Shown here: positions 29,741 through 40,232 of the stretch, one piece after another
How positions within the stretch are numbered: the first letter of the stretch is position 1
How the letters are laid out: each line of letters starts with the position of its first letter
Assembly: GCA_049999725.1 (NCBI GenBank)
Contig: JBNGIS010018169.1
Location: forward strand, 1-42,625
Length of the DNA stretch: 42,625 nt
Direction: 5' to 3'
DNA from: Haplomitrium mnioides
Lineage: Eukaryota; Marchantiophyta; Haplomitriopsida; Calobryales
Position numbers and translations under genes: made by a program
Notes under the pieces: generated by a model
Seen by the model: the letters and a program-made list of their open reading frames with translations, nothing else
The model's database searches: none
What the model was told of the DNA's origin: nothing

Positions 29741-31416
29741 CTATATTCCCAGGCAGAAATCGGGTTCCCCAATGTCTCGCATTTCGAATATGTCCTTTAG
29801 TTTCTCAATGGTGTCGTTGGCTAGTCGTGGTGTGCCAAAAATGTTAATGTCATCTATATATATTGCTACTATAACGTATTCAGGGTTTTCCTGTTTCATA
29901 AAGAGGCATGGTGCAATGTCCTCATTGGTGAAGTTTAAAGTCATCATTTCTGACTTGAATCTTTGATACCAGTTTTGACCGCTCTGTTTAAGTCCATACA
30001 TTGAGCGCAGGACTTGTACAGCCATCTTGGAGCCTGATACGTCTGATGATATTCCAGTCGCCTTCATAGATTTCTTTGTCATTAGTCTGTCTTTGTATAT
30101 ATTTTCGCGATGGGGGACTATAGGTCCCTTTGGATGTCCATTGTACAACTGTTTTGTTGGCTGGACTAAGGGTCCAGTGTATTGTTGCTTGTCTAGCAGA
30201 TCATTTGTAGGGACTGAAGGTCTGATGTTGTGATTCATGCTCAGCGTATGTGTTGGCTTTATATATGATCTGTTTTGAGCTGTTTGCAACATATCATCCA
30301 TCTCATGGCATTTCCATTTTGTCATAAGGACAAAGGGTCCTTGTTTTGTTATCATGCCTTTATGGACAGAATGTCCTCTTTGATTCATGTATCCTCTTTG
30401 GACGATAGGTCCTTCTGCAAAATATTGGCCGTGAGAGACAAAAGGTCTCTGTTGATCTGTGTGTTTGTGAGTGACTAAAGGTCTACTTTCACTTTTATGG
30501 CCTTCAGGGACAAAAGGTCCACTTTCATATTTCTGGCCTTGAGGGACAAAAGGTCCACTTTCATATTTCTGGCCTTGAGGGACAAAAGGTCTCACCTCAG
30601 TTTGCTGTTTCTCCCCCTCAATGTGGAATAATATCCTGGATATGAGCTCAGGGGGTGCCTTCATGAAGATTTGAATGTCGAGTATGCCATACAAGTAGGC
30701 GGTAATGACATCCATGATATGCATGATCAGGTTGCGTTGAATCGCAAATGCTATCATGTATCTATATGTAATCGTATCCATGACTGGTGAATATGTCAGA
30801 TTGTAATCTTTTCCAGGGATTTGCGTGTATCCTTTCGCGACGAGTCTTGCTTTGTATCTCGTGACTTCGCCTTTTGCATTTCTCTTTCGGACAAATATAA
30901 ATCTATAGTCTGTCAGCTTCATGTCTGATGTGGCAGGTATGACTGATCCGAATACTTGTCGATGTATGAGTGAGTCCAGCTCTGAGTGTATGGCTTTTTC
31001 CCATTGTGGCCAATCCGACCTTGATTTCGCGTCATGTACCGATATAGGGTCGGGTATGGTGTTGTCTATAGTCTAGGATACAGAATAGGCAAACATGTCG
31101 TCCATGTCGGTTTGGTCACATTTCCAAACATGACCAGTAAATGTGTAGTTGATCGCGATTTCTTCATTTTCTGGGATTGCGTGAGTATGAAGAGTTTCTT
31201 GAGTGTGGTTGGGATATGGTTCTAATCTAGGGCTAGCGAGTAAGGATGTTGGCGTTTTCAGCTTGTTTTTGGAGCCTAATGGTCTGCATCTTTTGGCTTT
31301 AGGTGCAATATCAGTAGCCGCTGTTGAATCCTTTTGTAGTCTTGCAGGAGCATTTGCTACTTCAACATGAGACTTAGTGAGGTTTGCAACGTCGTTGAAT
31401 GCGTCCAGCATTCTGA
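29741..31416 (-). pseudogene. pol: Copia reverse transcriptase with linker and in-frame repeat insertion
   Basis: The linker from integrase to RT reads to a TAG near 31073 (MDDMFAYSVS then stop). The same frame continues WPQWEKAIHSELDSLIHRQV, RYKARLVAKGYTQIPGKDY, FSPVMDT-like SPVMDTITYRYMI and MDVITAYLYG (first catalytic Asp, residue 71 counted from the ATG at 30922). IFMKAPPEL follows. The expected SMYGLKQSGQNWYQRF appears only after about 190 extra residues rich in GPFV repeats (residues 104-298). Then come the YIDD active site (residues 355-358) and GTPRLANDTIEKLKDIF, ending with TAG at 29741. Both catalytic Asp sites are kept. Whether RT tolerates the insertion is unknown. Confidence 0.88.
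30341..30592 (-). repeat. Seven-unit 36-bp coding minisatellite inside Copia RT
   Basis: Residues 111-194 of the RT frame form seven 12-residue units. The first three are nearly identical (RPFVPQGQKYES, GPFVPQGQKYES, GPFVPEGHKSES). Later ones keep only the GPxV core (RPFVSHGQYFAE, GPIVQRGYMNQR). More isolated GPxV cores continue to about residue 268. At DNA level the retained core is GGACCTTTTGTCC, itself a near-palindrome. There are no stops in the repeat. Confidence 0.88.
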
Positions 31417-32419
31417 TTAATGTTTGTTGTAAGTGTAAAAGTCTCTGAACTTCGTAATCTGATTGTCCTGTTCTAGGATCAGGGTTGAGTAGCGATTTAT
31501 TGTGCTATATAAGGTTATTAGTTTGTGTTTTCTTGGATTGTCTTCGAGCATTAGAGCTGGGAAAACATCTTCGAAGAATTGACAGTCTGCGAATCGAGAT
31601 TTGAAGACGTCTGACGTTGTTGGTTCAAGGTATCGGATGATGGACAGGGATTCATAACCTATGTATATCCCTTTTTGTCGTTGTGGTCCCATTTTTGTTT
31701 TGTGTGAGCCGAGAATGGGTACAAGTACAAGGCATCCGAATGTTCGAATGTGTGATATGTTTGCAGGTATTCCGATTGCTAGATGGTGAGGAGAGTTATG
31801 GTTGAATGCAGACGGTCTCAGTTTGATTAGTGTTGCTGCGTGTATCACAGCGTGTCCCCATGCAGACGTGGGGAGACTAGTTTTTAGTAATAATGGTCTG
31901 GCGATCAGTTGTATGCGTTTGATCGCGGATTCAACTATGCCATTTTGAAAATGAACATGTGGGACGGAGTATTGAACGTCAATGCCTGTAGATGAGCAGA
32001 AGTCATCGAATGCTGATGATGTGAATTCGCTTGCATTGTCTACTCGCAGGTTTCTCATTGGATAATAAGGGAATTGTGTCGATAGTTTGAGTATCTGTGA
32101 CAAGAGTTTAGGGAAGACCATGTTCTTGGTCGTCAGTAATGACACTTGTGACCATTTGGATGATGCATCGATGGTTACAAGGAAGTATCTGAAGGGCCCT
32201 GATGGGGGTTGGATGGGTCCACAGATGTCTGCGTGGATCTGTTCTAGGAAACGAGGTATTGTAGTTATTGTCCTTCGTTTTGAAGGGGCAAGTTGCAGTT
32301 TGCCTTGTGCGCATGCCATTCATGGAGAGCGCATTGATATAGTGTGGACATTGTCTGGAATTCCGATATTGTCATGTTTGAGTTGGTAGAACATATCTTT
32401 GCCAAGGTGTCCTAATCGG
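31417..32419 (-). pseudogene. pol: Copia integrase, with broken zinc-finger stop
   Basis: The zinc domain starts LWHNRLGHLGKDMFYQL (about 32430-32380) but is cut by TGA at 32320-32322, where the first Cys of the CxxC pair belongs; ACAQGK follows. The 300-residue frame from 32319 holds the whole core: HADICGP (Asp31), RVDNASEF (Asp94) and NGIVESAIKRI (Glu130), with 35 residues between the last two, the D,D35E spacing. Then come TFGCLVLVP and QKGIYIGYESLSIIRYL. The frame ends at 31417 because of a frameshift near 31450; the next frame resumes with the linker to RT. Confidence 0.88.
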
Positions 32420-33697
32420 TTATGCCATAGTTGGGCATCCTTCTTCGATTTGATTATGACCGGATATGGTCGTCATAGACCTTGATGACGGGGTTACCGA
32501 AGTGAAGTCTCTTCGGTCTCGTAGTATAGTATGAGAAAAACCATTGTCAACAATGCAAGTGTTATTGTATTGTCCTGTGTGAGTTGGACCCGAACGTTGC
32601 AATGTATGGCTCTCTGGCTGTAGGTTGTAAGTCGGGTAGTCATCGACATCTGCAATTTCGGAAAGATTGCCATGTACCTCAGGTTGTGAGTATTTGAGGC
32701 TATTCTGGTAGAGAGCCACAAGGTGTGCAGGTACTCGGCATACGGTTTGTGTATGTCCTCGAGTGCCACATCTATGGCAGGATGGTGGTGTATTTCTCAG
32801 TTGGGAGAAATTTCTGTGGCCTCTAGTCTGTTGACGTCCACCTCTTGCGATCCAAGAACGTTGTTTTTGTTCTGGTGTGGTAGAGGTGTGACGTCTGTAA
32901 TGTCTATCCCTATTGCCGAGGGTTGGATTTCGATTGGGAGTGGGGTGTCTGTTGCTCCCCCTGAAGTTAGGTTTTCCCCTGCCTCTTCTTCTTTCTCTTC
33001 CTCTTCGTGGGTTATGGTTTCGGTTCCTTGAGTGAGGATGGAATCTAGTGAAGTGCGACTCCGGATTTGCCGGTAATACCGCAGAGCCAGGAGGTCGCTT
33101 TTTCGCATTTTCCACTAGAAGTAGTTGGTGTTTCTCTGCTAATAGCATGTATGCGATCAATTCCGAGTATCGGGTGAAATGCATATTGCGGTATTGGGAT
33201 GCAATGATGAGGTTGGATACTGGAAATGTCGATAGAGTTTTCTCTATCTGTTCTTCGTCAGAAACGGGGTGTCCGCAAATTGCCAATTGTGAAACTATTC
33301 GGAATAGTTCACTGTTGTAGTTCACGATTGAGGTATGGTCTTGGACTCGCAAGTTGATCCAATTGTGTCGAGCTGCAGGTAGGGAGATAGAGGTCAGGTG
33401 ATCAAATCTGAGTTTGAGTTCGTCCCAGAGTAATTGGGTATTGTTGTAATTCAGGTATTGTAACCTGAGTGGTTCCACAAGGTGATGGCGTATGAGGATC
33501 AATGCTCTTGCAGCATCCCATGGGCTGGTGCCCTCGTCATTGATTAAGATGTCGCGTATCCCTTTTGACGTTAAGTATGTCGTGATATCCAGAGACCATG
33601 ATAAATAGTTCGAGTCGTCAAGTTTCAGGGCCTGGAACTTGAGGGAACCTATGGGGTTCATGCTTGGGTGAGGGTGGTTCAGGCCAGGTATATTCAA
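32420..33697 (-). CDS. gag: Copia gag with protease remnant, 425 residues
   Basis: A continuous frame. Residues 15-200 form the Copia gag core (LKLDDSNYLSWSLDITTYL, LLWDELKLRF, YSELIAYMLLAEKH). Residues 220-300 are rich in Arg, His and Asn (RRGRERRRGRGK), an RNA-binding tail. Residues 307-320 are a CX2CX4HX4C zinc knuckle (CHRCGTRGHTQTVC). Residues 380-419 begin the aspartic protease with CIVDNGFSHTI (DNG where DSG or DTG is usual) and MTTISGHNQIEEG, but the frame ends six codons later. Only about 39 codons separate DNG from the integrase zinc motif, so most of the protease is deleted. Gag itself could still be made. Confidence 0.85.
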   Translation of the reverse strand: MNIPGLNHPHPSMNPIGSLKFQALKLDDSNYLSWSLDITTYLTSKGIRDILINDEGTSPWDAARALILIRHHLVEPLRLQYLNYNNTQLLWDELKLRFDHLTSISLPAARHNWINLRVQDHTSIVNYNSELFRIVSQLAICGHPVSDEEQIEKTLSTFPVSNLIIASQYRNMHFTRYSELIAYMLLAEKHQLLLVENAKKRPPGSAVLPANPESHFTRFHPHSRNRNHNPRRGRERRRGRGKPNFRGSNRHPTPNRNPTLGNRDRHYRRHTSTTPEQKQRSWIARGGRQQTRGHRNFSQLRNTPPSCHRCGTRGHTQTVCRVPAHLVALYQNSLKYSQPEVHGNLSEIADVDDYPTYNLQPESHTLQRSGPTHTGQYNNTCIVDNGFSHTILRDRRDFTSVTPSSRSMTTISGHNQIEEGCPTMA

Positions 33698-35682
33698 GTA
33701 CTGCGAAGTGATAAGCAGTTATCAGCGTAATGTTGGAAAACGAAAACTAGGTATAGGGATACAAAAAGAACGAGGTCATGCGCAGTTGGGTCAAGACTGC
33801 GAGTTGCTCGTGTAGCGGGTAACTGTAATCACTCCCTGTACCTGTTTATGTTTTCTTCTTAATGCGAGAAATCAAAAATAAATGAAACGAAATTGAAGTA
33901 CTGCTGAACTGAAAGGAAGAAAGGAAAAATAATAGAATAGAGAGGAATGTGCTGAAAAAAAATTTTCAGGTCTAGACTAGAGACTGCCCTGTAAAATAGT
34001 TTAGCTGAAAATGGAAGTTGCCCAGTGTCGTCGGCGTTGTTCATCCGTCGTCTTGGTTAGTCTTGGTCCGCCTTTGATTTTTCATGCAGAGTTGGGTTAG
34101 TAGTAGGTGTCTAGCCGTGGAAAGGGTCTCCGCCAGGTAGTACTTAAGTGGGGACCGGTTAGGGGATCCAGGGGTCAAGTGAAGTATGCAGGTAGGGAAA
34201 ATCTGCAGTAGAAGGTTGTCTGGTTGACTCCAATGTTTCTGTTAACCAGTTCTAAAGAAAAAAAATGTGATACCTCTAAGTCACTTAATCCTGAGATGCA
34301 TTCTCAGTGAAAGTGACAAGTTTCCAAAACACACAGGGCCTGAGGTGTATCAACTGTTCATTTTATCAAAACATGGAATAGGTAGCATAAGGCTGAAGTG
34401 GAGAAAAGAAAATTTGGAAGTCAGGAAGAGAGAGAAAAACCTGGTTTCAGATGAATCGGACTTGTTCCTTCCACCACAACTAAGAGATGTATGGAGCTTT
34501 GAGAGAGCCGCAAATAGGTCGATAGAGACGAGTAGATTAAGCAACCTTAAGCTGATTAAGCAGAGAACATAGAAACGAGAGTCTCCAGGTTGATGAAGTA
34601 TTCAAGGAGAAGTGTGAGTACCCAAATGACGAATCAGAGGAAAAGAAAAACGAAAATGAAACAGATGTCGAATTAGGAATCTCCCCTTGTTGATGAAGTA
34701 GAATAGAGAAAAATGCGAGCCGACCCAAGTTACAAATCAGGAAAACTCATGAAGGCTAAGTCGATTAAGAAGGTAAATGAGAGAACCACAATAGTTAGGA
34801 TGACAAAGTAGCCAGGTGTAGGAGCAAATCGCCGAGGAGCAAAGGATCAAAGTCACCATGGAACAAAGGAGCAAAGTCACCAGGTAAAAATTGCTAAATG
34901 AGAGTGGACGGGAGCAGAAACAAGCATCGCCGCAAGAAAGGCAAAAAACACAGCCGCAAGGAGCCTCTAACGAAGGCAGAAAAACGCATGCGAGGAGTCA
35001 CCAATAAGGAGCCGAAAGCACAGCTGCAAGGAGCAGAAAACGCACAGCCGTGAGGAGTAGGAAAAGCACAGCCAGGAGGAGCAGGAAAAATGCACAACCG
35101 TGAGAAGCCACAAAGCACAGCCGCGAGGAGCCGAGCCACAAAGTATAGCCTCGAGAAGCAGGAAAAACGCACCGCCGCGAGGAGCCACAAAGCCACAAAA
35201 CACAACCGAGAGGATCAACAAAGCACAGCCGCGAGAAGCCAAGGAAAAAGTGCACAACCGCGAGAAGCCAAGGAAAAAGCGCACAGCCGCGAGAAGCCAA
35301 GGAAAAAGCACACAGCCGCGAGAAGCCATAGAGCATAGCCGCAAAGAGCATGAGAAGCGCAGCCGCGAGGAGCCAAGCCGCGAGGAGCCCTAGGTCGACC
35401 AAGAGGGTAGGGAAAGAAGGAAGAAAAAAAATGAAAGGAGGAAAAAAAAATCCTTCTAGTAATGCGTGAAGAGAGAGAGAAGAAAAAAAAATTGTTTGTT
35501 TTTTTGTTTTTTTTTTGTAACGCACACCTACGCAATCAATCGTCTCCGCGAGAGAAAAATGGAATAGTCAGGAAGAAGAAAAAACAATTTGATGCGGGAA
35601 TGTCGTGAGCACAGAGTAGTGCTCGTAAGTGTCTGTGTGAAGAGAAAAAAAAATTCTCGTAGAGTCCTTCGTGGTGATAACG
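33698..35682 (-). other. Copia 5' leader, about 2 kb
   Basis: Lies between the 5' LTR and the gag ATG and is very long beside a 141-bp LTR. Immediately after the LTR the minus strand reads CGTTATCACCACGAAGG, which is not the common TGGTATCAGAGC primer site. The outer quarter is a repeat array, listed separately. Long Leu-rich minus-strand frames (for example 34998-35525) follow that array and are not credible proteins. Confidence 0.7.
34925..35395. repeat. CAGCCGCGAGGAGC-type array in Copia leader
   Basis: About 18 degenerate units built on GCACAGCCGCGAGGAGC or GAGAAGCC. The best-ordered part (35220-35335) has about four units of roughly 28-30 bp, CGCGAGAAGCCAAGGAAAAA. It is more GC-rich than its surroundings. 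Confidence 0.8.
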
Positions 35683-35823
35683 TGTTGTAGAGTGAGAGTC
35701 ACACAGAGAGTGCTGCGCCCAATGATGCTTCGTGTATTGATCAATAAAGAATGATGAGGGATCGAATGTCCCTCTTATCTACACATCCATTCTATATATA
35801 GGGGTATACTATGTTCTATAACA
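35683..35823 (-). repeat. Copia 5' LTR, 141 bp
   Basis: Same length as the other LTR and two differences from it. On the minus strand it starts TGTTATAGAACATAG and ends CTCTACAACA. Confidence 0.95.
35792..35801 (-). promoter_or_regulatory. Putative TATA box in Copia 5' LTR
   Basis: CTATATATAG only 22 bp inside the LTR start on the minus strand. If used, the U3 region is very short, about 50 bp. Confidence 0.5.
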
Positions 35824-35828
35824 AAAAT
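35824..35828. other. Copia target site duplication, right
   Basis: AAAAT, identical to 28280-28284. Confidence 0.9.
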
Positions 35829-35894
35829 TACATAAAACATATATCTTTTTATGAAAACAATTTCATGCAAAAGTGGATGTCTATTTGTGTAGGG

Positions 35895-36360
35895 ACTTTG
35901 AACTAGACTATGAGCGTCGTAGCTATTAAAACCTAAGCAAGCATGGACTTCAAACTAGAATCCTAAAGCCTATGCACGTATAGACTCCGAACAAGAATTC
36001 TAAAGCATGTGTGTGCATAGACACTAAACGAGAACAATAAGGCTAGGCACGCGTAGACTTCAGACAAGAACCCAAAAACCTATGCATGCCTAGACTATAA
36101 ACAAGAACCCTAAAGCCTATGCGAGTATAGACTTTGAACGAGAACCCTAAAGCTTTTGCGTGTAGTGACTCTGAACAAAAACCTTAAAGCTTGTGCACAT
36201 ATAGACTCCGAACGAGAACTCTAAAGCTTATGTGCCCATAGACTCTAAGTAAGAACCCTAAAGCCTAGATGGCCATAGATTGCTAAAGCATATGTGCGCA
36301 TGGACTCCAAGCCCATGTGCACAAGGACTCCAAACGATTCTTATACTAGCAATTGACTCC
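35895..36360. repeat. Downstream tandem array of family A (right copy)
   Basis: Units of about 40-50 bp with CCTATGCACGTATAGACT and GAACAAGAACCCTAAAG blocks, the counterpart of 4115-4475 on the other strand. The stretch 36361-36500 between the array and the gene end holds nothing further. Confidence 0.75.
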
Positions 36361-37842
36361 AAACCATTTTTATGTGCACCATATCAAATCGTGATGAAAA
36401 GACCTAAAATGGATTGGGAGTGCAACAAGTTGAAACTCTAGCAAATAAAAATTTTTAAGAAAAATACTTTAGTAATAAAACAATTTGTTCAAATAGATGC
36501 TCAAGCTCTTTCCTCTTCGGAAGGAATTGTCTCATCTAGATTAAATGGCTAAGCATCTACAGCCACTAGAGAGTCATGTCGAGACTTTCCAGTCCCAGAT
36601 ATGGCAATATAATCACTCTTAGCACCTGTAGTACCAAGAGGAACATGTTTCTTGCGGTATGCATAGACTATCTGTAACTCTATCACATCGAATGGCAAGG
36701 AAGCCATCGTAAAAAATCTGTGAGGAATGTAGATAGACTGACTTTTGTCATATTCCTCCGTGATGTAGTTTTGCATCAGCTTTAAGAAAAGACAAGGTCT
36801 GTGCCAGACCTAGAGCAAAGATTTATGATCCAATCTTGTTCTATTGACAATTGGTCAATGAGAAAATTGTAAAGAGTCTACGGCTTTTGATAAACATTGA
36901 TAGGAGCATCCTCTTCTGGATGTTTAAGTTTTGCCAAAACTGCAGTACAACTAAAAACACTACGCATTATTTGCCGAGGTAGACCAGTCGTAGGAGCAGG
37001 CTACAAATTAAAAAGCCTCATGCTCCTCTTTTCTTCTTTCGTCCAGTAGCCCACAACTCAATACTCGTAGGCGTATGCGATTCTCAGACCACCGAAATGT
37101 TGAATGTTGCTTTTGTTCTTATAAAAAGAAAAACAAACAAATCAAACACTATAAACAAAGTGCAGGAAAAGCAAAAATGAGAAACTAGAAAACTAAAAAA
37201 TCAAAGAACAACTTACCAGATGTCGTGGTCAATGGTACAACAAACCTATGAATGGGCATCCTCGACAATGCCAAATTATTGCGACAAATGTATAATTATA
37301 AAAGACCAAAAATCCGACGTTGTGATTGCCGCAAAAGATGAAACCATGTCAAAAATGTCATCTTTGGAAAAAGATTCAGAGTCATCATGCTTATACTCTT
37401 TAAGGTTGTAACCGTAAGGAATATCCGCAATCGCCAAAGTGAAACACTTAGGTTTCACAAAGCCCTTCAACTAACGAGTGTTGGCCTCTCCGTGGACTTG
37501 GTAAATTGCCACGCTGAGACCATCAACATATGACAATAAGTCCACAACCTCGTTTCTCACAACTCCATCAATTAGAAGAGATGAAGCATTACTTTGCTAC
37601 CTTGATTTCCACTCTCTAGCTTTTTGGCAATGAAGAAGAAAAGCTCGAGGATAGGAAACAAGTGTTGATGCATGGTCTTGATCTTCTAGGGCTTCTTTGA
37701 CCCTTGATCTTTTTCGGCCTTTGGCAGCTACTGTCAATTCTTTTGCCAGTTGACATTTGAACATTTTGTCCCCCTACACTTAGCAAAAACAAAAAAAATA
37801 TGAGGAGACAAGAAGAAATTAAAGACTAGAGAGGGACATTGA

Positions 37843-38350
37843 ATTCCATGCTCGCATGGACAAAGAAATCAAGGTGTCTAAGGACTTCAAAGTTCATACG
37901 TGTAGACTTTGATGTTGAGGAAAGCTTGGACTTCAAAGTCCTTGCTTGTCTATAAGCGCATGGACTTCCTAGTCCTTGCGAGCTAGGAATTGATAGCCCA
38001 AGCCCAATTGGACTTCATAATCTATGCGCGCATGGACTTCCCTATCCAAGAGTGTTTGGACTTCTTAGTCCATATGCACATGGACTTCTTAGTCCATGCC
38101 GCTTGGAATTCTTACTCCATGTGTTCATGGACCTCCAAGGCAAACGCGCTTGGACTCTAAGGTCCAAGAAGAAGAGCATTGCGTAGTCCATTCATGCATA
38201 GACTGAAAAGTTTGATTGCGCAAGGACTGCAAAGTCCATGCTCACATGGACTATGAAGTCCAAGCATGCTTGGACTGTGAATGAAAGCCGCAAAGAGACT
38301 AAAGTCCATGCATGAATGGACTTCACAGTCCTTGCACGAAAAGACTCAAA
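37843..38350. repeat. Expanded palindromic minisatellite in family A intron 2 (right copy)
   Basis: About 20 degenerate units of the GCATGGACTTCNNAGTCCATG type within intron 2 (37774-38435). This is about ten times the size of the left-copy equivalent (2527-2573). Confidence 0.85.
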
Positions 38351-39967
38351 ACCTATTTTATCAAAACTAAGACAACTTAAAGTAAATTCACTGCAACTCC
38401 AAAGAAATGAATGTAATGTGAAAAGAAGAACTTACCAAAAGCTTCTCGAAGCTAGACTAGAAAGCAGCCATTTTGGACTCCTCGGTATGGAGAGGGTACT
38501 CCTCTCTTGCTTCCTCCCAACTGCTGCAGTAAACTTCTCAACAAAAACTTTTTACCATAACTGCCAAAACTTTATGTCTCTCTGCCTTCCGAGACATTTC
38601 ATCCATTGAAAGCTCTTTGGCTTCCACCCACTTCAAAACTGAAATTTTTACTTCGTCAAAAAGACCCTAAAGGGACCTCCAAGGTGTCCACTTCATGTCC
38701 TCCATTCTAAGAGATCCTTTTGCCTTCGACTTCTAGCCCTTAACGATATTCCTCTTCCACATCAAAAATATGCTATGTTGTAGATCTCAGAGCTCACCAT
38801 TTCTAAATGCTAGCTGAAACCAGTTGTCTTTAGAAGTGATAGTCTTCTCAAGTGTGGACTTGGGCTTGATCTCCAAGGTTTCCAGCACCAATTCTCTTTT
38901 CAATTTTTGGGATGATACCATCCCACTCTCCATAAATCTTTGATGCCAATATTTGACCTTTCGAATAGAGGTTATTTCCAGCCTGTACCTCTGAACATAG
39001 TTGTCATTAGTTGCAAAAATGTAGGTCTCTGTTGGTGTAAGGCCCACATATACATAACAATTGCAGAGCGATAGTGCCAGATTCTTTGCTCTGTATTTTG
39101 TGATCAATAGCTACCTTGCTGCAGCACTATGATTGCCTTCTCCAATCTTGTAGAAATACTTGTAAGGGTTCCTAATATCAAACTCTGACTTGTCCTTTAA
39201 CCCACACTTTGAATCAACAACAATGAAAAACTATGCGCATACTTGTTTGTAAGCATTCTCTGTGCCAAAAGCTCAACAAAATCTTCGTTCAACCTTCTAA
39301 TCTAGAAAGGTCCCCAGTTGTCCATTCTTGGGTTTGGCAGATTCAAATTCTCTAGTCGAATAGTGATTGTTTCTTCGTGGACTCTGCATTGTTGGATTGC
39401 ACACTACCTTATTTTGTTTTTGTCTTCCTCAAACACTATTTGAGGGTCCACCTACTCCATTTCCTAGAAAGTTTGCAATCTCTTGTGCGATTGCCTTTTT
39501 CCTCTTAATGTTGGAGCCTGAACTAGTTGTGGCTCTAATTCTTACCCAGAGCTTCTTGGTGCTGAAGATGAAGGGGCAACAAAAGACGACTTTGTTGGAG
39601 ATTCAGAGGGGGTTGGCTCCTTCTCAATGACCGGTACTGGAACATGCTTTTTCTTCTGGACCGTCTATTTCTTCTTTTTGAGAGCATCAGCTAGCTCGAC
39701 CTCCTTTCTTTTCTTTTGTGTAGAAAGGCCTGCCGCGTGAACTGAAAATGTTGCCATGCTTGGATGCGATACTAGTTGTTGAATATTAACGCCCTGGTTG
39801 GGCTTCAGAATCTTGATATGGATGGCCAACTTGATGAAATCACGCTCGACGTGCTTTACGCCTTTGTAGCCATCGATGAAATCCACTAGAAACTGAGTAA
39901 AATGAAAACAAAACAAAAAACAATTAAACACAAGTGTTCAAGGTAAGAGATAAGACAATGTATTCAA

Positions 39968-40232
39968 TACGCGCATGGACTCTAATAACCATATACGCAT
40001 GGACATGGGATCCTATCCGCGCATGGACTCCCAAGTCCAAGCACGCAAGGGTTGGGAAGTCCAAGCGCACATGGACTTGGGAGTCCATGCTCGCATGGAC
40101 TCCCGGAGTCCTAGCGCGACTTGACTCCCGAGAGTCCATGCCCGCATGGACTCCTGGGTCCCTATGCGTTTGGACTCCCAAGTTCTAGAGCGCAAGGACT
40201 TCTAAGTCCATGCGTGCATGGACCAAGAAGTT
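39968..40232. repeat. Palindromic minisatellite in family A intron 1 (right copy)
   Basis: About 11 units of GGACTCCCNAGTCC and ATGCGCGCAT type within intron 1 (39893-40281), the counterpart of 496-871. Confidence 0.85.

Larger units (their letters stand above)
28285..35823 (-). mobile_element. Full-length Ty1/Copia retrotransposon, 7539 bp, recently inserted
   Basis: It has two 141-bp LTRs that differ at only 2 positions, a 5-bp AAAAT target duplication and a polypurine tract. On the minus strand the order is gag, protease remnant, integrase, reverse transcriptase, RNase H; integrase before RT identifies Copia. It sits in the 3' flank of the right family A copy. The polyprotein is broken by frameshifts near 32450 and 31450 and by stops at 32320-32322, about 31073 and 29741-29743, and most of the protease is missing. 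So it is structurally complete at its ends but not autonomous. Confidence 0.93.

Noticed and set aside
34998-35525. 175-residue Leu-rich minus-strand frame resembling a membrane protein
   Set aside because: It is read through the CAGCCGCGAGGAGC array. All minus frames are open there because the unit lacks stop codons, and no conserved motif is present.
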